A stretch of DNA of 43,382 nt from Acidobacteriota bacterium (GTDB lineage: Bacteria > Acidobacteriota > Aminicenantia > Aminicenantales > Saccharicenantaceae), in NCBI GenBank assembly GCA_014894455.1, contig JADBLN010000028.1, positions 53,106 to 96,487 of the forward strand. The letters are read 5' to 3'. Below are positions 23,930 to 34,261 of this stretch, piece by piece. How positions within the stretch are numbered: position 1 is the first letter of the stretch; each line of letters begins with the position of its first letter. A model generated the notes under the pieces. The model was not told the origin of the DNA. It did no database searches and saw nothing but the letters and a program-made list of their open reading frames with translations. The translations under genes were made by a program, and so were the position numbers.

Positions 23930-24367
23930 GTGCTTTATTTCGCTTACGCTTCGAACTTGAACCTGGCCCAGATGATGAGGCGGTGCCCGGCCGGCCGCTT
24001 ATTCAAGACTGTCCTCCTCGAGGGGCACCGCTTCGTCTACGATGGATACTCCGTGATCCAGGACGGCGCTGTCGGGAACATCGTCAAGGCCGATGTCGAG
24101 GGGGTCTGGGGCGCGCTCTACGAGATCACCGATAGCGACCGGCTCACCCTGGACGCCTTCGAAGGATACCCGAAGGCCTATGACCGGAAGGCCGTCGAAG
24201 TCAAGGATCGGGAAGGGACCGTCTATCGAGCGACGACCTATTTCCGGACCGGCCGGGTCCTGGGCAAGCCGCACCCCGACTACGAGAAGGTCGTCCTCGA
24301 CGGCGCCAAGGATTGCCGCCTTCCGGAGGAGTACGTGGATCGATACTTGCGGGTTGTCAGGATATGA
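23930..24367 (+). CDS. Gamma-glutamylcyclotransferase-like protein
   Basis: A 145-residue single-domain protein of the GGCT/AIG2 fold. The substrate loop LYFAYASNLN corresponds to the family YGSN motif. GALYEITDSDRLTLDAFEGYP carries the expected acidic residues, followed by YDRKAVEVKD. Members form 5-oxoproline from gamma-glutamyl amines; the substrate here is unknown. The GTG start at 23930 is supported by GAGGAGGT 5 nt upstream. It stands alone with its own promoter, convergent with the outer-membrane gene. Confidence 0.88.
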   Translation: MLYFAYASNLNLAQMMRRCPAGRLFKTVLLEGHRFVYDGYSVIQDGAVGNIVKADVEGVWGALYEITDSDRLTLDAFEGYPKAYDRKAVEVKDREGTVYRATTYFRTGRVLGKPHPDYEKVVLDGAKDCRLPEEYVDRYLRVVRI

Positions 24368-24410
24368 AGCGGGCCGAAGGCGACCCGGCCCCGGGCTTCC
24401 CAGTCCCGGC

Positions 24411-25574
24411 TTAGAATCGGTAGCGGATTCCCGCCCGAAAGGCCATGCCCGACAGGTTGATTCCGGCCCGGCGGGAGTCGACGACCACCTCTTCGACAAG
24501 CTTGCTAGCTCCGATGAAAAGGTGGGGATAGATGCGGGTATCGGCGCCTTCTTTCCGGAAATAGTAGAGCGTGCCCGCCTCGATCAGTGGATCGTCGTCC
24601 GAGTTCCGGTAGACGTCCTGGCCCGAGAACCCGCTGAGGCTGGCCATGCGGAACCCCGCTTCGACGAAGAAGGACGTGTTCGCGCCGACCTTCCAATCCC
24701 CGCCGAACGCCGCCTCGGCGCCGAAGCGCCGCGCCGTGGCGGAGCCTTTCCATTCCTGCCAGCTGTCCGCCCGTTCCAGGCGGTAGAGGTAGCCGGCCTT
24801 GGCGAAATAGACGCCGAGACTGCCCCGGATGTAAAAGCCTTTTCCCGGATAGAACCGGACGCCGAGCTTGACCGGGATGACGCTGACCGAGGGCCTGGTG
24901 TCGAGAGTCTCCGAGAAGACCCCGTCCGTGAATCCGACCCGGCCCCGGTTCGCGCCCCGGAAATAGTCGACGCCCAGGCCCATGGAGAGCCAGGGCGAAA
25001 CCCTGTAGGAAAGCTCGAGGCCGACGAGTGTCGCCAGGTGCAGTGCATCGACGGGTCCCGAAGCCGGAATCCCGAGGGAGGCGCCGTGATAATCGGCGAA
25101 GCCCTGGGCGCCGTCGTTGAGGTCCCGGGGGGCGGTCCAGCCGGTCCCCGCCGAGACGGAAAACTCGAGATGAGGGGCGTCCGAGCCGGACGACTTCGCC
25201 CGCCGCGAAGCGGGGAAGCGCTCGCCGCGGGGGATGGCTCGCGCGGGAGCCTTCTCTGCCGGGGTGGGCGCAACTGCCTGCTCGATGACCTCGACCAGGC
25301 TTTCATGGATGTAGCCGCCGATGACTCCGCCGTCCTCCAGGGTGTAGCGGACGAAGAACCATTCACCTTCCTTCTTGTCGGCCTCAAGGACCGTGCCTTC
25401 CGGGATCTGCTGGACGATGCCGCTTCCGATGTCCGGCTTCTCCCTGAGGTTGGCCTGCTCGGCCGTGACCTTGACCTTGAAGGTCCGGCCCGCCGTCGCC
25501 TGGGCCCGGAGCGAGAGCGCCGCTCCGAGGACAAGAACCACCATTATCGGGAGGAAGGTTCGTTTCGTGCGCAT
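24411..25574 (-). CDS. Secreted SH3-domain / outer-membrane beta-barrel protein
   Basis: 387 residues. A signal peptide (1-25, FLPIMVVLVLGAALSLRAQA) precedes a bacterial SH3b domain at about 32-96 (ANLREKPDIGSGIVQQIPEGT, EWFFVRYTLEDGGVIGGYI). A Pro/Ala-rich linker follows. The C-terminal half has alternating beta-strand pattern (LEFSVSAGTGW, LSYRVSPWLSMGLGVDYF, GVRFYPGKGFYIRGSLGVYF) ending in FRAGIRYRF with terminal Phe, as in outer-membrane barrels. An SH3 tether fused to a barrel could bind peptidoglycan, but that is inference. I do not recognise a named family. Confidence 0.75.
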   Translation of the reverse strand: MRTKRTFLPIMVVLVLGAALSLRAQATAGRTFKVKVTAEQANLREKPDIGSGIVQQIPEGTVLEADKKEGEWFFVRYTLEDGGVIGGYIHESLVEVIEQAVAPTPAEKAPARAIPRGERFPASRRAKSSGSDAPHLEFSVSAGTGWTAPRDLNDGAQGFADYHGASLGIPASGPVDALHLATLVGLELSYRVSPWLSMGLGVDYFRGANRGRVGFTDGVFSETLDTRPSVSVIPVKLGVRFYPGKGFYIRGSLGVYFAKAGYLYRLERADSWQEWKGSATARRFGAEAAFGGDWKVGANTSFFVEAGFRMASLSGFSGQDVYRNSDDDPLIEAGTLYYFRKEGADTRIYPHLFIGASKLVEEVVVDSRRAGINLSGMAFRAGIRYRF

Positions 25575-25594
25575 GCTGGGTTCACCCTGTAATG

Positions 25595-25623
25595 ATTATA
25601 GTCGACTCGCTCCCGCTGGACAA
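25595..25623 (-). promoter_or_regulatory. Sigma70-type promoter for the SH3/beta-barrel gene
   Basis: On the minus strand, TTGTCC (25618-25623), a 17-nt spacer and a perfect TATAAT (25595-25600). The start codon is 20 nt past the -10, so the leader is very short. Confidence 0.75.
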
Positions 25624-25648
25624 GCGCCGGCCGCCGTTTCCCGGGGAC

Positions 25649-28600
25649 CTATTCGTACTCGGCCCAGTGCTTGACCTTGAGGTCATCGATCTTCTTTGCG
25701 GCCAGGGCCTGGACGAAGAGGTCGGCGGCCTGGAGGTTGGTCAGGATGGGGATCGAGAAATCGACGGCCATGCGCCTCAGCTTGTAGGCCGAGTTGAACT
25801 CGACTCTTTTCGCCGGGTTGGGGACGGAGATGACGAGATCGATCTTGCGGCCGTCGATGAAGTCGCGGATATTGGGCCCTCTCCGTTCGTGGACCTTGAA
25901 CAGGCGCGTGTTGGGGACGCCGTTCTCCTTGAAGTAGGCCGACGTGCGCTCGGTCGCGAAGATCCTGTAACCCAGGCCGGACAGGGTTTGAGCGGCGCCG
26001 AGGAAACGGTGCTTGGATTCCTCGCCGCCAATCGTCAGGAGGATGTTTTTTTTCGGCAGGACGAACCCGGTCGAGAGGATGGCCTTGAGATAGGCCTCGT
26101 GGACGTCCTCCCCCAGACAGGCAACCTCTCCGGTCGAGGCCATCTCGACGCCCAGAACGGGGTCGGCGCCCTTGAGCCGGGAGAACGAGAACTGGGGCGC
26201 CTTGACGCCGACGTAGTTCAGGTCGAGCGTCGTCTTCCGGTTGCGGACGGGCTGGCCCATGATGGCGGCCACGGCCAATTCGACGAAGTTCGTCCGGGCC
26301 ACCTTGCTGACGAAGGGGAAGGAGCGCGAGGCCCGGAGGTTGCACTCGATGACCTTGATGGCGTTGTCCTTGGCGATGAACTGGATGTTGAAGGGTCCGG
26401 TGATCTCCAGGGCCCGGGCGATCTCGCGGCCGATGTCGCGGATGCGGCGGATCGTCTCGATGTAGAGCTTCTGGGGCGGCAGGACCATGGTCGCGTCGCC
26501 CGAATGGACGCCGGCGTTCTCGACGTGCTCGACGATGGCCGAGGCGACGACCTCGCCGCGGTCGGCCACGGCGTCGAGCTCGATCTCCTTGGCGTTCATG
26601 ATGAACTTGGAGATGACGACCGGATACTCCGGTGTCACCCGGGAGGCCTTCTGGAGGTAGCGGTCGAGGTAGTCCTCGTTGAAGACGATGCTCATGGCCG
26701 CCCCGCTCAGGACGTAGGACGGCCGGATGAGGACGGGATAGCCGATCGTCCGGGCGAAGGCCTTGGCCTCCCGGACGCTGCGGAGCTCGCGCCACGCGGG
26801 CTGGTCGACGCCGAGCTCGTCGAGGAGTTTCGAGAACTTGAAGCGGTTCTCGGCCCGGTCGATGCTGGCCGGCGGCGTCCCCAGGACGCGCACTCCGGCC
26901 CGGTGGCACCTCAGGGCGATGTTGTTCGGGATCTGCCCGCCCATCGACAGGAGCACGCCTAGGGGCCGCTCCTTCTCGTAGATGTCGAGGACCCGCTCGA
27001 AGCTGAGCTCGTCGAAGTAGAGACGGTCGCAGATGTCGTAGTCGGTCGACACCGTTTCCGGGTTGTAGTTGACCATGATCGTCGCGTAGCCCAGTTTTTT
27101 GAGGGCCTGGGCGGCGTTGACGCAGCACCAGTCGAACTCGACCGAGGAGCCGATGCTGTAGGACCCCGAGCCGAGGACCATGACCTTGCCCGGTTTGCCC
27201 TTGTCCTTGCGGAAAGAGACGTCGTCCTCGCGGCCGTTGTAGGTCACGTAGAGGTAGTTCGTCTGGGCCGGGTACTCGGCGGCGAGGGTGTCGATCTGCT
27301 TCACGGCCGGGACGAGGCCTGTCTCTTTCCGCCTCTTCCTGACGCGGAGCTCCGATGACCCGGTGAGGAGGGCGATCTGCTTGTCCGAAAAGCCCTTCCG
27401 CTTGGCCTCGATTAGAAGGTCCTGCGGCACGGCGCCGAGCCGGCGGCCCCGGAGCCGGGCCTCGCAGTCAACGACGGACTTGATCTTGTGGAGGAACCAG
27501 CGGTCGATCCGGGTGAGCTCGTGGATGCGGTCGACCGTGAAGCCTTTCTTGAGAGCCTCGGCGATACCGAAGAGCCGCTCATCGGTCGGCTGGCGGAGCT
27601 CCTTCTCGAGATTGCGAAATGAGTAGTTCTCGTTGGCGACGAGGCCGTACACGCCGACCTGGAGCATCCGGGCCGCCTTCTGGATGGCCTCCTCGAAGGA
27701 CCGGCCGATGGCCATGACCTCGCCGACGGATTTCATCTCCGAGCCGATCTTCTTCGAGACGCGGCCGAATTTCTTGAGGTCCCAGCGCGGGATCTTGACG
27801 ACCAGGTAGTCGAGGGCCGGCTCGAAGCAGGCCGAGGTGACCTTGGTGATCGAGTTCGGCAGGTCGGGCAGGAGATGGCCGAGGGCGAGCTTGGCGGCGA
27901 CGAAGGCCAGCGGGTAGCCCGTGGCCTTGCTGGCCAGGGCCGAGCTCCGCGACAGGCGGGCGTTGACCTCGATAATGCGGTAGTCGCCGTCGCGGGGGTT
28001 GAGGGCGTACTGGATGTTGCATTCGCCGACGATGCCCAGGTAGCGGATGGCCTTGATGGCGATGGCGCGGAGGCGGTGGTACTCCTCGTTCGTCAGCGTC
28101 TGGGACGGGGCGATGACGATGCTCTCCCCGGTGTGGATGCCCATGGGGTCGAAGTTTTCCATGTTGCAAACGGTGACGCAGTTGTCGGCGCGGTCGCGGA
28201 CGACCTCGTACTCGATCTCCTTCCAGCCGTCGAGGTACTCCTCGACGAGGACCTGGGGGGCGGCGGTGAAGGCTTTTTTCAGCGATTCGCGGAGCTCGCG
28301 CGGCGTATAGGCGATGCCGCTGCCCATGCCGCCGAGGGCGTAGGCGACGCGGGCCATGACCGGATAGCCGACGGCCTCGGCCGCCCGCAGACCCGCTTCG
28401 ACCGTCCGGACGGCGATGCCGTGCGGCGTCTTGAGCCCGATCGCGGCCAGGGCCCGGTTGAAGAGCTTGCGGTCCTCCGTCTTTTCGACCGCCTCCATCG
28501 GCGTCCCGAGCACGGGCAGGCCCGCTCTTTCGAGGACACCGCTTTTCCAGAGGGCGACGCCGCAGTTGAGGGCCGTCTGGCCGCCGAAAGCGAGGAGGAC

Positions 28601-28846
28601 GCCCTGGGGCTTTTCCCGGGCGATGACCTTCTCGACGAAATAGGGCGTGACGGGCAGGAAATAAACCCGGTCGGCCATCCCTTCGGAAGTTTGGATCGTG
28701 GCGATGTTGGGGTTGATGAGAACGACCTCGCAGCCCTCTTCTTTGAGGGCCTTGATGGCCTGGCTTCCGGAATAGTCGAACTCGCCGGCCTCGCCGATCT
28801 TGAGGGCGCCGCTCCCCAGGATGAGGAGCTTCCTCGGTTTTTTCAT
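25649..28846 (-). CDS. carB: Carbamoyl-phosphate synthase large subunit
   Basis: Makes carbamoyl phosphate from bicarbonate, ATP and ammonia for pyrimidine and arginine synthesis. The 1065-residue product (typical about 1070) has two homologous ATP-grasp halves. The first begins [20 protein letters not shown]; the second begins [19 protein letters not shown]. An oligomerisation segment lies between, and a C-terminal MGS-type allosteric domain ([17 protein letters not shown] onward) follows. The pre-carbamate stretch [18 protein letters not shown] is present. The start overlaps the carA stop (ATGA), so the two are coupled. No truncation or frameshift is seen. Confidence 0.97.
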   Translation of the reverse strand: MKKPRKLLILGSGALKIGEAGEFDYSGSQAIKALKEEGCEVVLINPNIATIQTSEGMADRVYFLPVTPYFVEKVIAREKPQGVLLAFGGQTALNCGVALWKSGVLERAGLPVLGTPMEAVEKTEDRKLFNRALAAIGLKTPHGIAVRTVEAGLRAAEAVGYPVMARVAYALGGMGSGIAYTPRELRESLKKAFTAAPQVLVEEYLDGWKEIEYEVVRDRADNCVTVCNMENFDPMGIHTGESIVIAPSQTLTNEEYHRLRAIAIKAIRYLGIVGECNIQYALNPRDGDYRIIEVNARLSRSSALASKATGYPLAFVAAKLALGHLLPDLPNSITKVTSACFEPALDYLVVKIPRWDLKKFGRVSKKIGSEMKSVGEVMAIGRSFEEAIQKAARMLQVGVYGLVANENYSFRNLEKELRQPTDERLFGIAEALKKGFTVDRIHELTRIDRWFLHKIKSVVDCEARLRGRRLGAVPQDLLIEAKRKGFSDKQIALLTGSSELRVRKRRKETGLVPAVKQIDTLAAEYPAQTNYLYVTYNGREDDVSFRKDKGKPGKVMVLGSGSYSIGSSVEFDWCCVNAAQALKKLGYATIMVNYNPETVSTDYDICDRLYFDELSFERVLDIYEKERPLGVLLSMGGQIPNNIALRCHRAGVRVLGTPPASIDRAENRFKFSKLLDELGVDQPAWRELRSVREAKAFARTIGYPVLIRPSYVLSGAAMSIVFNEDYLDRYLQKASRVTPEYPVVISKFIMNAKEIELDAVADRGEVVASAIVEHVENAGVHSGDATMVLPPQKLYIETIRRIRDIGREIARALEITGPFNIQFIAKDNAIKVIECNLRASRSFPFVSKVARTNFVELAVAAIMGQPVRNRKTTLDLNYVGVKAPQFSFSRLKGADPVLGVEMASTGEVACLGEDVHEAYLKAILSTGFVLPKKNILLTIGGEESKHRFLGAAQTLSGLGYRIFATERTSAYFKENGVPNTRLFKVHERRGPNIRDFIDGRKIDLVISVPNPAKRVEFNSAYKLRRMAVDFSIPILTNLQAADLFVQALAAKKIDDLKVKHWAEYE

Positions 28847-29922
28847 CCCGCAGCCTCGAGGAAGGTGTCAAAAAGGAATTCGGTGTCCGTCGGTCCGGGG
28901 CAGGCCTCGGGGTGGAACTGGACGCCGAAGACGGGCCGGCGGCGGTGGCGGATGCCCTCGTTCGTCCCGTCGTTGGCGTTCCGGAACCAGGGCGCCCAGC
29001 CGCGGGGCAGGGTCGCCGTGTCGACGGCGAAGCCGTGGTTCTGGCTGGTGATGTAACAGCGCTTCGTGCCCTCTTCGAGGCAAGGCTGGTTCTGGCTCCG
29101 GTGGCCAAACTTGAGCTTGAACGTGTCGCCGCCCGCGGCCAGGGCGAGGAGCTGGTTCCCCAGGCAGATGCCGAAAAGGGGAACGTCCTCGCGCAGGAGC
29201 CTGCGGACGGCGGCGATCGTCGCCACGGCCCGCTTCGGGTCGCCCGGGCCGTTGGAGATGACGACGCCCCGCGGCGCAAAGGCCAGGATGCGGCCGGCGT
29301 CCGTGTCGGCCGGGACGCGGACGACCGAGACGCCCCGCCGGACGAGGGCCCGGATGATGCCCTGCTTGACGCCGCAGTCGATGAGGACGATCGTCTTCCG
29401 GGCCCGCGGATTTATGATGCGGATCTCCGGGGTCGTGACCTCGGCCACGAGGTCGCGGGCGTTGGGGTCGGGCGCGACGCGGGCCTCGCGGCGCAGCCGG
29501 GCGATATTGAGCGGGCCGTCGGCGGCGGCGAGGAGCCCGGGCATGACGCCGTGGACGCGGAGCTTTTTGGTCAGGGCCCGCGTGTCGATGCCGGAGATCC
29601 CCGGGACGCCGCTCTCCCGGAGCCAGTCATCGAGGGTTTTCGCCGACGTCTCGTGGGACGGATGGCCGCAGAACTCCGAGACGACGTAGCCGGCGATCTG
29701 CGGCCTTTCCGACTCGAAGCGGGCCGGGTCGACGCCGTAGTTGCCGATGAGCGGGTAGGTCTGGCACAGGATCTGGCCGTGATAGGAGGGGTCGGTGATA
29801 CTCTCCGGGTAGCCCACGATCCCGGTATTGAAAACGACTTCCCCCCCGATCTTGGCGCTCGCGCCGAAGCCTACGCCCTCGAGGACGGTCCCGTCCGAGA
29901 GGGCCAGAACTGCTCTGCGAAT
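28843..29922 (-). CDS. carA: Carbamoyl-phosphate synthase small subunit, probable AUU start
   Basis: Glutaminase subunit that feeds ammonia to CarB. The 359-residue product has the N-terminal CarA domain ([32 protein letters not shown]) and a class I amidotransferase domain with the nucleophile in FGICLGNQL and the His-Glu pair in [11 protein letters not shown]. The family N-terminus aligns at [10 protein letters not shown], directly after an ATT at 29920-29922. GGAGG lies 8 nt upstream, and no ATG, GTG or TTG occurs between the promoter and that point in frame. A TTG at 29991 exists but lies upstream of the -35. E. coli carA is also known to use a non-AUG (UUG) start. Confidence 0.93.
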   Translation of the reverse strand: MRRAVLALSDGTVLEGVGFGASAKIGGEVVFNTGIVGYPESITDPSYHGQILCQTYPLIGNYGVDPARFESERPQIAGYVVSEFCGHPSHETSAKTLDDWLRESGVPGISGIDTRALTKKLRVHGVMPGLLAAADGPLNIARLRREARVAPDPNARDLVAEVTTPEIRIINPRARKTIVLIDCGVKQGIIRALVRRGVSVVRVPADTDAGRILAFAPRGVVISNGPGDPKRAVATIAAVRRLLREDVPLFGICLGNQLLALAAGGDTFKLKFGHRSQNQPCLEEGTKRCYITSQNHGFAVDTATLPRGWAPWFRNANDGTNEGIRHRRRPVFGVQFHPEACPGPTDTEFLFDTFLEAAG

Positions 29923-29950
29923 GAGGTCAGCCTCCGTTCCATTTTCGGGC

Positions 29951-29979
29951 AGTATAGCACAAGCCCCCGGGCGGCTCAA
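29951..29979 (-). promoter_or_regulatory. Promoter for carAB
   Basis: On the minus strand, TTGAGC (29974-29979), a 17-nt spacer and TATACT (29951-29956), with a TGC extension before the -10. Transcription would start near 29944, about 22 nt before the inferred ATT start codon. Confidence 0.75.
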
Positions 29980-30010
29980 TGAGAAGGACAAGGGGAGGCG
30001 ATATCACCCC

Positions 30011-30040
30011 TTGAATCATCCACCGGGAGCATGGTACTTT
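30011..30040 (+). promoter_or_regulatory. Promoter for glmS
   Basis: TTGAAT at 30011-30016 and TACTTT at 30035-30040, with an 18-nt spacer and a TGG extension before the -10. The start would be near 30047, leaving a leader of about 75 nt that contains a hairpin and a minimal reading frame. Confidence 0.5.
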
Positions 30041-30044
30041 CATC

Positions 30045-30074
30045 AGGGAAGAGGAGAATGGTCCTCTGTTCCCT
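30045..30074 (+). promoter_or_regulatory. Hairpin in the glmS leader
   Basis: AGGGAAGAGGA (30045-30055) pairs with TCCTC (30062-30066) and TTCCCT (30069-30074), with a 2-nt bulge and a 6-nt loop. It is 47 nt before glmS. It may be a 5' stabiliser or a regulatory element; no U-tract follows. Confidence 0.45.
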
Positions 30075-30091
30075 ACCGATGAGGTGAATCT

Positions 30092-30109
30092 ATGCCCGGA
30101 GACGGCTGA
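30092..30109 (+). CDS. Possible five-codon leader peptide before glmS
   Basis: ATG at 30092 opens the frame MPGDG and stops at TGA 30107-30109. GAGGTG (30081-30086) lies 5 nt before it. The stop codon touches the glmS Shine-Dalgarno AAGGAG (30109-30114), so ribosomes ending here would sit on the glmS initiation site. The frame may be fortuitous, because it is so short. Confidence 0.3.
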   Translation: MPGDG

Positions 30110-30121
30110 AGGAGAAAAACC

Positions 30122-31951
<1,830 letters not shown>

Positions 31952-31953
31952 CC

Positions 31954-31983
31954 TTGCGGAAAATTGAGAATATCCTGTATACA
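31954..31983 (+). promoter_or_regulatory. Candidate promoter for the DUF1573 gene
   Basis: TTGCGG at 31954-31959, an 18-nt spacer and TATACA at 31978-31983, immediately after the glmS stop. The start would be about 22 nt before the ATG at 32012. Confidence 0.5.
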
Positions 31984-32011
31984 TAACGTATCCTTCAATG
32001 AGGAGACACCG

Positions 32012-32800
32012 ATGAGCAAACGTGCCGCGCGGCGCCTGGGCGCCGTCATCGTTCCGGCCGTGGCCCTTCTCTTCGCCTCCGGCGCCCTGGCCCAGGCGAA
32101 GAAGCCCCGGGCCGCCTTCAAGGAAACAGCCCATAATTTCGGCAAGGTCAAGCAGGGCGACGTCGTCAACCACGAATTCGTCTTCAAGAACGAAGGGGAC
32201 GCCCTCCTCGTCATCGACAAGGTCGAGACGACCTGCGGCTGCACGGCGGCGCTCGTTTCCGAACAGAAGATCCCCCCGGGCAAGGAGGGCAAGATCAAGA
32301 CGACCTTCGACACCCGGGGGTATTCGGGAAAGATGACCCGCTATATCTATCTCGTCTCCAACGACGCCGAGAGCGGGCGCAGGGAACTCAGCCTGACCGC
32401 CGACGTCGAGGTCCCGCCCTCGGCCAGGATCGACGTCGACAAGTACAACGTCGACATGGGCCTATCGCTCGAGGGCGAGACGCCGTTGGCGAAGATCGTC
32501 ATCAAGAGCACGGGCGAGCGCGAGCTCAAGGTCGAGATGGCCCATGAGAACGTCAAGTTCTTCTCCGGCGGCCGGCCTCTCGCTTCTCCGTTCTTCCTGC
32601 CCTCGGGCGAGTCCCGCGAGATCGAGCTCCGCTTCCCGCCCCAGTCCCGGACGGGCGTTCAGCGCGACTACGTCCTCATCAAGTCGAACGACCCTGTCCG
32701 CTCGACGCTGTCCGTTTACGTCAGCCGCTACGTCATCACCCGGAAGGAGCTCCAGGAGCTCTTCGACAAGTACCGCTCGGTCCTCAAGGACCGGAACTAA
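32012..32800 (+). CDS. Secreted DUF1573-type protein
   Basis: 262 residues. The signal peptide (1-27, LGAVIVPAVALLFASGALAQ) is followed by a DUF1573 domain at about 35-130: KETAHNFGKVKQGDVVNHEF, FKNEGDALLVIDKVETTCGCT with the hallmark CGC, and PPGKEGKIKTTFDTRGYSGK. The second half (about 135-245) looks like another immunoglobulin-like beta domain. DUF1573 proteins are periplasmic, beta-sandwich and of unknown function. The ATG at 32012 has AGGAG 6 nt upstream; the frame open from 31964 lies in the promoter. Confidence 0.82.
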   Translation: MSKRAARRLGAVIVPAVALLFASGALAQAKKPRAAFKETAHNFGKVKQGDVVNHEFVFKNEGDALLVIDKVETTCGCTAALVSEQKIPPGKEGKIKTTFDTRGYSGKMTRYIYLVSNDAESGRRELSLTADVEVPPSARIDVDKYNVDMGLSLEGETPLAKIVIKSTGERELKVEMAHENVKFFSGGRPLASPFFLPSGESREIELRFPPQSRTGVQRDYVLIKSNDPVRSTLSVYVSRYVITRKELQELFDKYRSVLKDRN

Positions 32801-32811
32801 GGAAAGACGGA

Positions 32812-32835
32812 CACCGGACGTTAGAACGTCCGGTG
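32812..32835 (+). other. Perfect hairpin between the DUF1573 and DUF167 genes
   Basis: CACCGGACGT (32812-32821) pairs perfectly with ACGTCCGGTG (32826-32835) around a TAGA tetraloop. No T-run follows. It sits 12 nt past the DUF1573 stop and 9 nt before the next ATG, so it may attenuate read-through or protect a 3' end. Confidence 0.5.
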
Positions 32836-32844
32836 CGGAGAGGC

Positions 32845-33072
32845 ATGGCAACACTCCTCACGGTCAAGGTCCAGCCGCGCGCGAAGGCGCCCGGCGTCGA
32901 GAAGCTCGGCGACGGCGTTTTCCGGGTCCGGGTCGTGGCCGCCCCGGAGAAGGGGCGGGCCAACCGGGAAGTCGCCGAGCGGCTGGCCGAATACCTGGAC
33001 GTCCCGCCGTCGCGCCTGACCCTCGTCCGGGGCGCGGCCTCGTCCCATAAAAAGTTCAGGCTCGAGCCCTAA
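32845..33072 (+). CDS. DUF167 (YggU-family) protein
   Basis: 75 residues with the DUF167 pattern: LLTVKVQPRAKAPGVEKL, FRVRVVAAPEKGRANREV, and the C-terminal LTLVRGAASSHKKFRLE. Members are small alpha/beta proteins of unknown function, often next to yggT. The ATG at 32845 has GGAG just upstream and matches the family start; a GTG at 32833 in frame is less likely. It precedes dprA by 85 nt. Confidence 0.88.
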   Translation: MATLLTVKVQPRAKAPGVEKLGDGVFRVRVVAAPEKGRANREVAERLAEYLDVPPSRLTLVRGAASSHKKFRLEP

Positions 33073-33157
33073 CCTCCTCTTCGGGCGCTGACGAAACGGC
33101 CCCACGCCTGGGACGATTCACCGCCTCCGAGCGTCTTTCTATTCTTAGGAGTGCGCC

Positions 33158-34261
33158 GTGGACGACCGAAACCTTTGCTGGCTGGCCCTCCACCTCGTCT
33201 TTCACGGGCCGAGCGCGGCGGCCCGGAGGGTCCTCGGGCGCTTCCCTTCGGTCCTCGATGTCTTCCGGGCGGGCCGGGCCGACTTCGAGGGACTGCGCCT
33301 GGAAAACGGGACGATCGAGGCGATCGTCTCCGGCCGGGCCATCGGCCTGGCCGGCGAGGAAGTAGAAAAAATCGGGCGGAAAGCGTATACTCTTTTGACC
33401 TTTGAGGATCCTGGGTACCCGGATTACCTGAAAGAAATCTACGACCCTCCGTTCGTCCTCTATTGCGAGGGCGACGCGGAGACGCTTCGGGAGGCCGCGG
33501 TGGCCGTCGTCGGGACGAGAAGGCCCACCCCTTACGGGCGGGCCGTGGCCGAGAAACTGGCCGCCGATCTGGCCTGCCGCGGCTTGGTCGTCACGAGCGG
33601 CCTGGCGCTCGGCATCGACGCTTGCGCCCACCGGGGGGCCCTCAAACAGGGAAGGACGGTCGCCGTGTTAGGTTCCGGTTTGGACATCCCGTATCCGCGG
33701 GAGAATCGCGGCCTCGCCCGGGAGATCGCCGGGCGGGGTGCCGTCGTTTCGGAGTTCGCCCTGGGAACGCCGCCGCTCGCCGAGCACTTCCCCGTCCGCA
33801 ACCGGGTCATCAGCGGGCTGGCGCTCGGGCTCGTCGTCGTCGAGGCCGCCCGGCGCAGCGGGTCGCTCATTTCGGCCCGGCTGGCCCTATCGCAGGACCG
33901 GGAGGTCATGGCCGTGCCCGGCAACGTGACCTCCGCAGAGAGCTGGGGCTCGAACGGCCTCATCCGGGACGGAGCCAAGCTCGTCGAGTCCTGGGAGGAC
34001 GTGGCCGAGGCCCTGCCGTCGCCGTGGCGGGAAAATCTCCTTGCGCAGAAAAGCGAGAAAGAGGAGAATAGTCCGGATTCTCTGAGCCGGGAAGAGCGCC
34101 GGCTCGTGAGCGAACTGCCCGTCGACGCGGCGCTTCCCATCGACGAGCTGGCCGAAAAGACGGGCCTTTCCATCTCCGGCCTGCTGGCGCTCCTGCTCGG
34201 CCTCGAGCTGAAGGGGGTTGTCGTCCAGCATCCCGGCAAACAGTTTCAGAGGAGAATGTAA
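33158..34261 (+). CDS. dprA: DNA-processing protein DprA
   Basis: Binds incoming single-stranded DNA in transformation and loads RecA. The 367-residue product has an N-terminal helical region, a Rossmann-like core (VAVVGTRRPTPYGRAVAEKL, VTSGLALGIDACAHRGAL, VAVLGSGLDIPYPRENRGLA, FPVRNRVISGLALGLVVVEA, SGSLISARLAL, VMAVPGNV) and a C-terminal winged-helix segment. The GTG start at 33158 has AGGAG 6 nt upstream. The dprA-topA-xer order is conserved in many bacteria. With the ComEA-like protein at 38083 it hints at a DNA-uptake ability, but no other com genes are here. Confidence 0.93.
   Translation: MDDRNLCWLALHLVFHGPSAAARRVLGRFPSVLDVFRAGRADFEGLRLENGTIEAIVSGRAIGLAGEEVEKIGRKAYTLLTFEDPGYPDYLKEIYDPPFVLYCEGDAETLREAAVAVVGTRRPTPYGRAVAEKLAADLACRGLVVTSGLALGIDACAHRGALKQGRTVAVLGSGLDIPYPRENRGLAREIAGRGAVVSEFALGTPPLAEHFPVRNRVISGLALGLVVVEAARRSGSLISARLALSQDREVMAVPGNVTSAESWGSNGLIRDGAKLVESWEDVAEALPSPWRENLLAQKSEKEENSPDSLSREERRLVSELPVDAALPIDELAEKTGLSISGLLALLLGLELKGVVVQHPGKQFQRRM

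Noticed and set aside
24093-25592. 499-codon frame overlapping the GGCT-like and SH3/barrel genes
   Set aside because: It is antisense to the barrel gene and out of frame with the GGCT-like gene, with no motifs or start signals.
29992-30121. glmS riboswitch/ribozyme upstream of glmS
   Set aside because: The space is too short and none of the conserved ribozyme core is visible; only a simple hairpin and a minimal frame are present.
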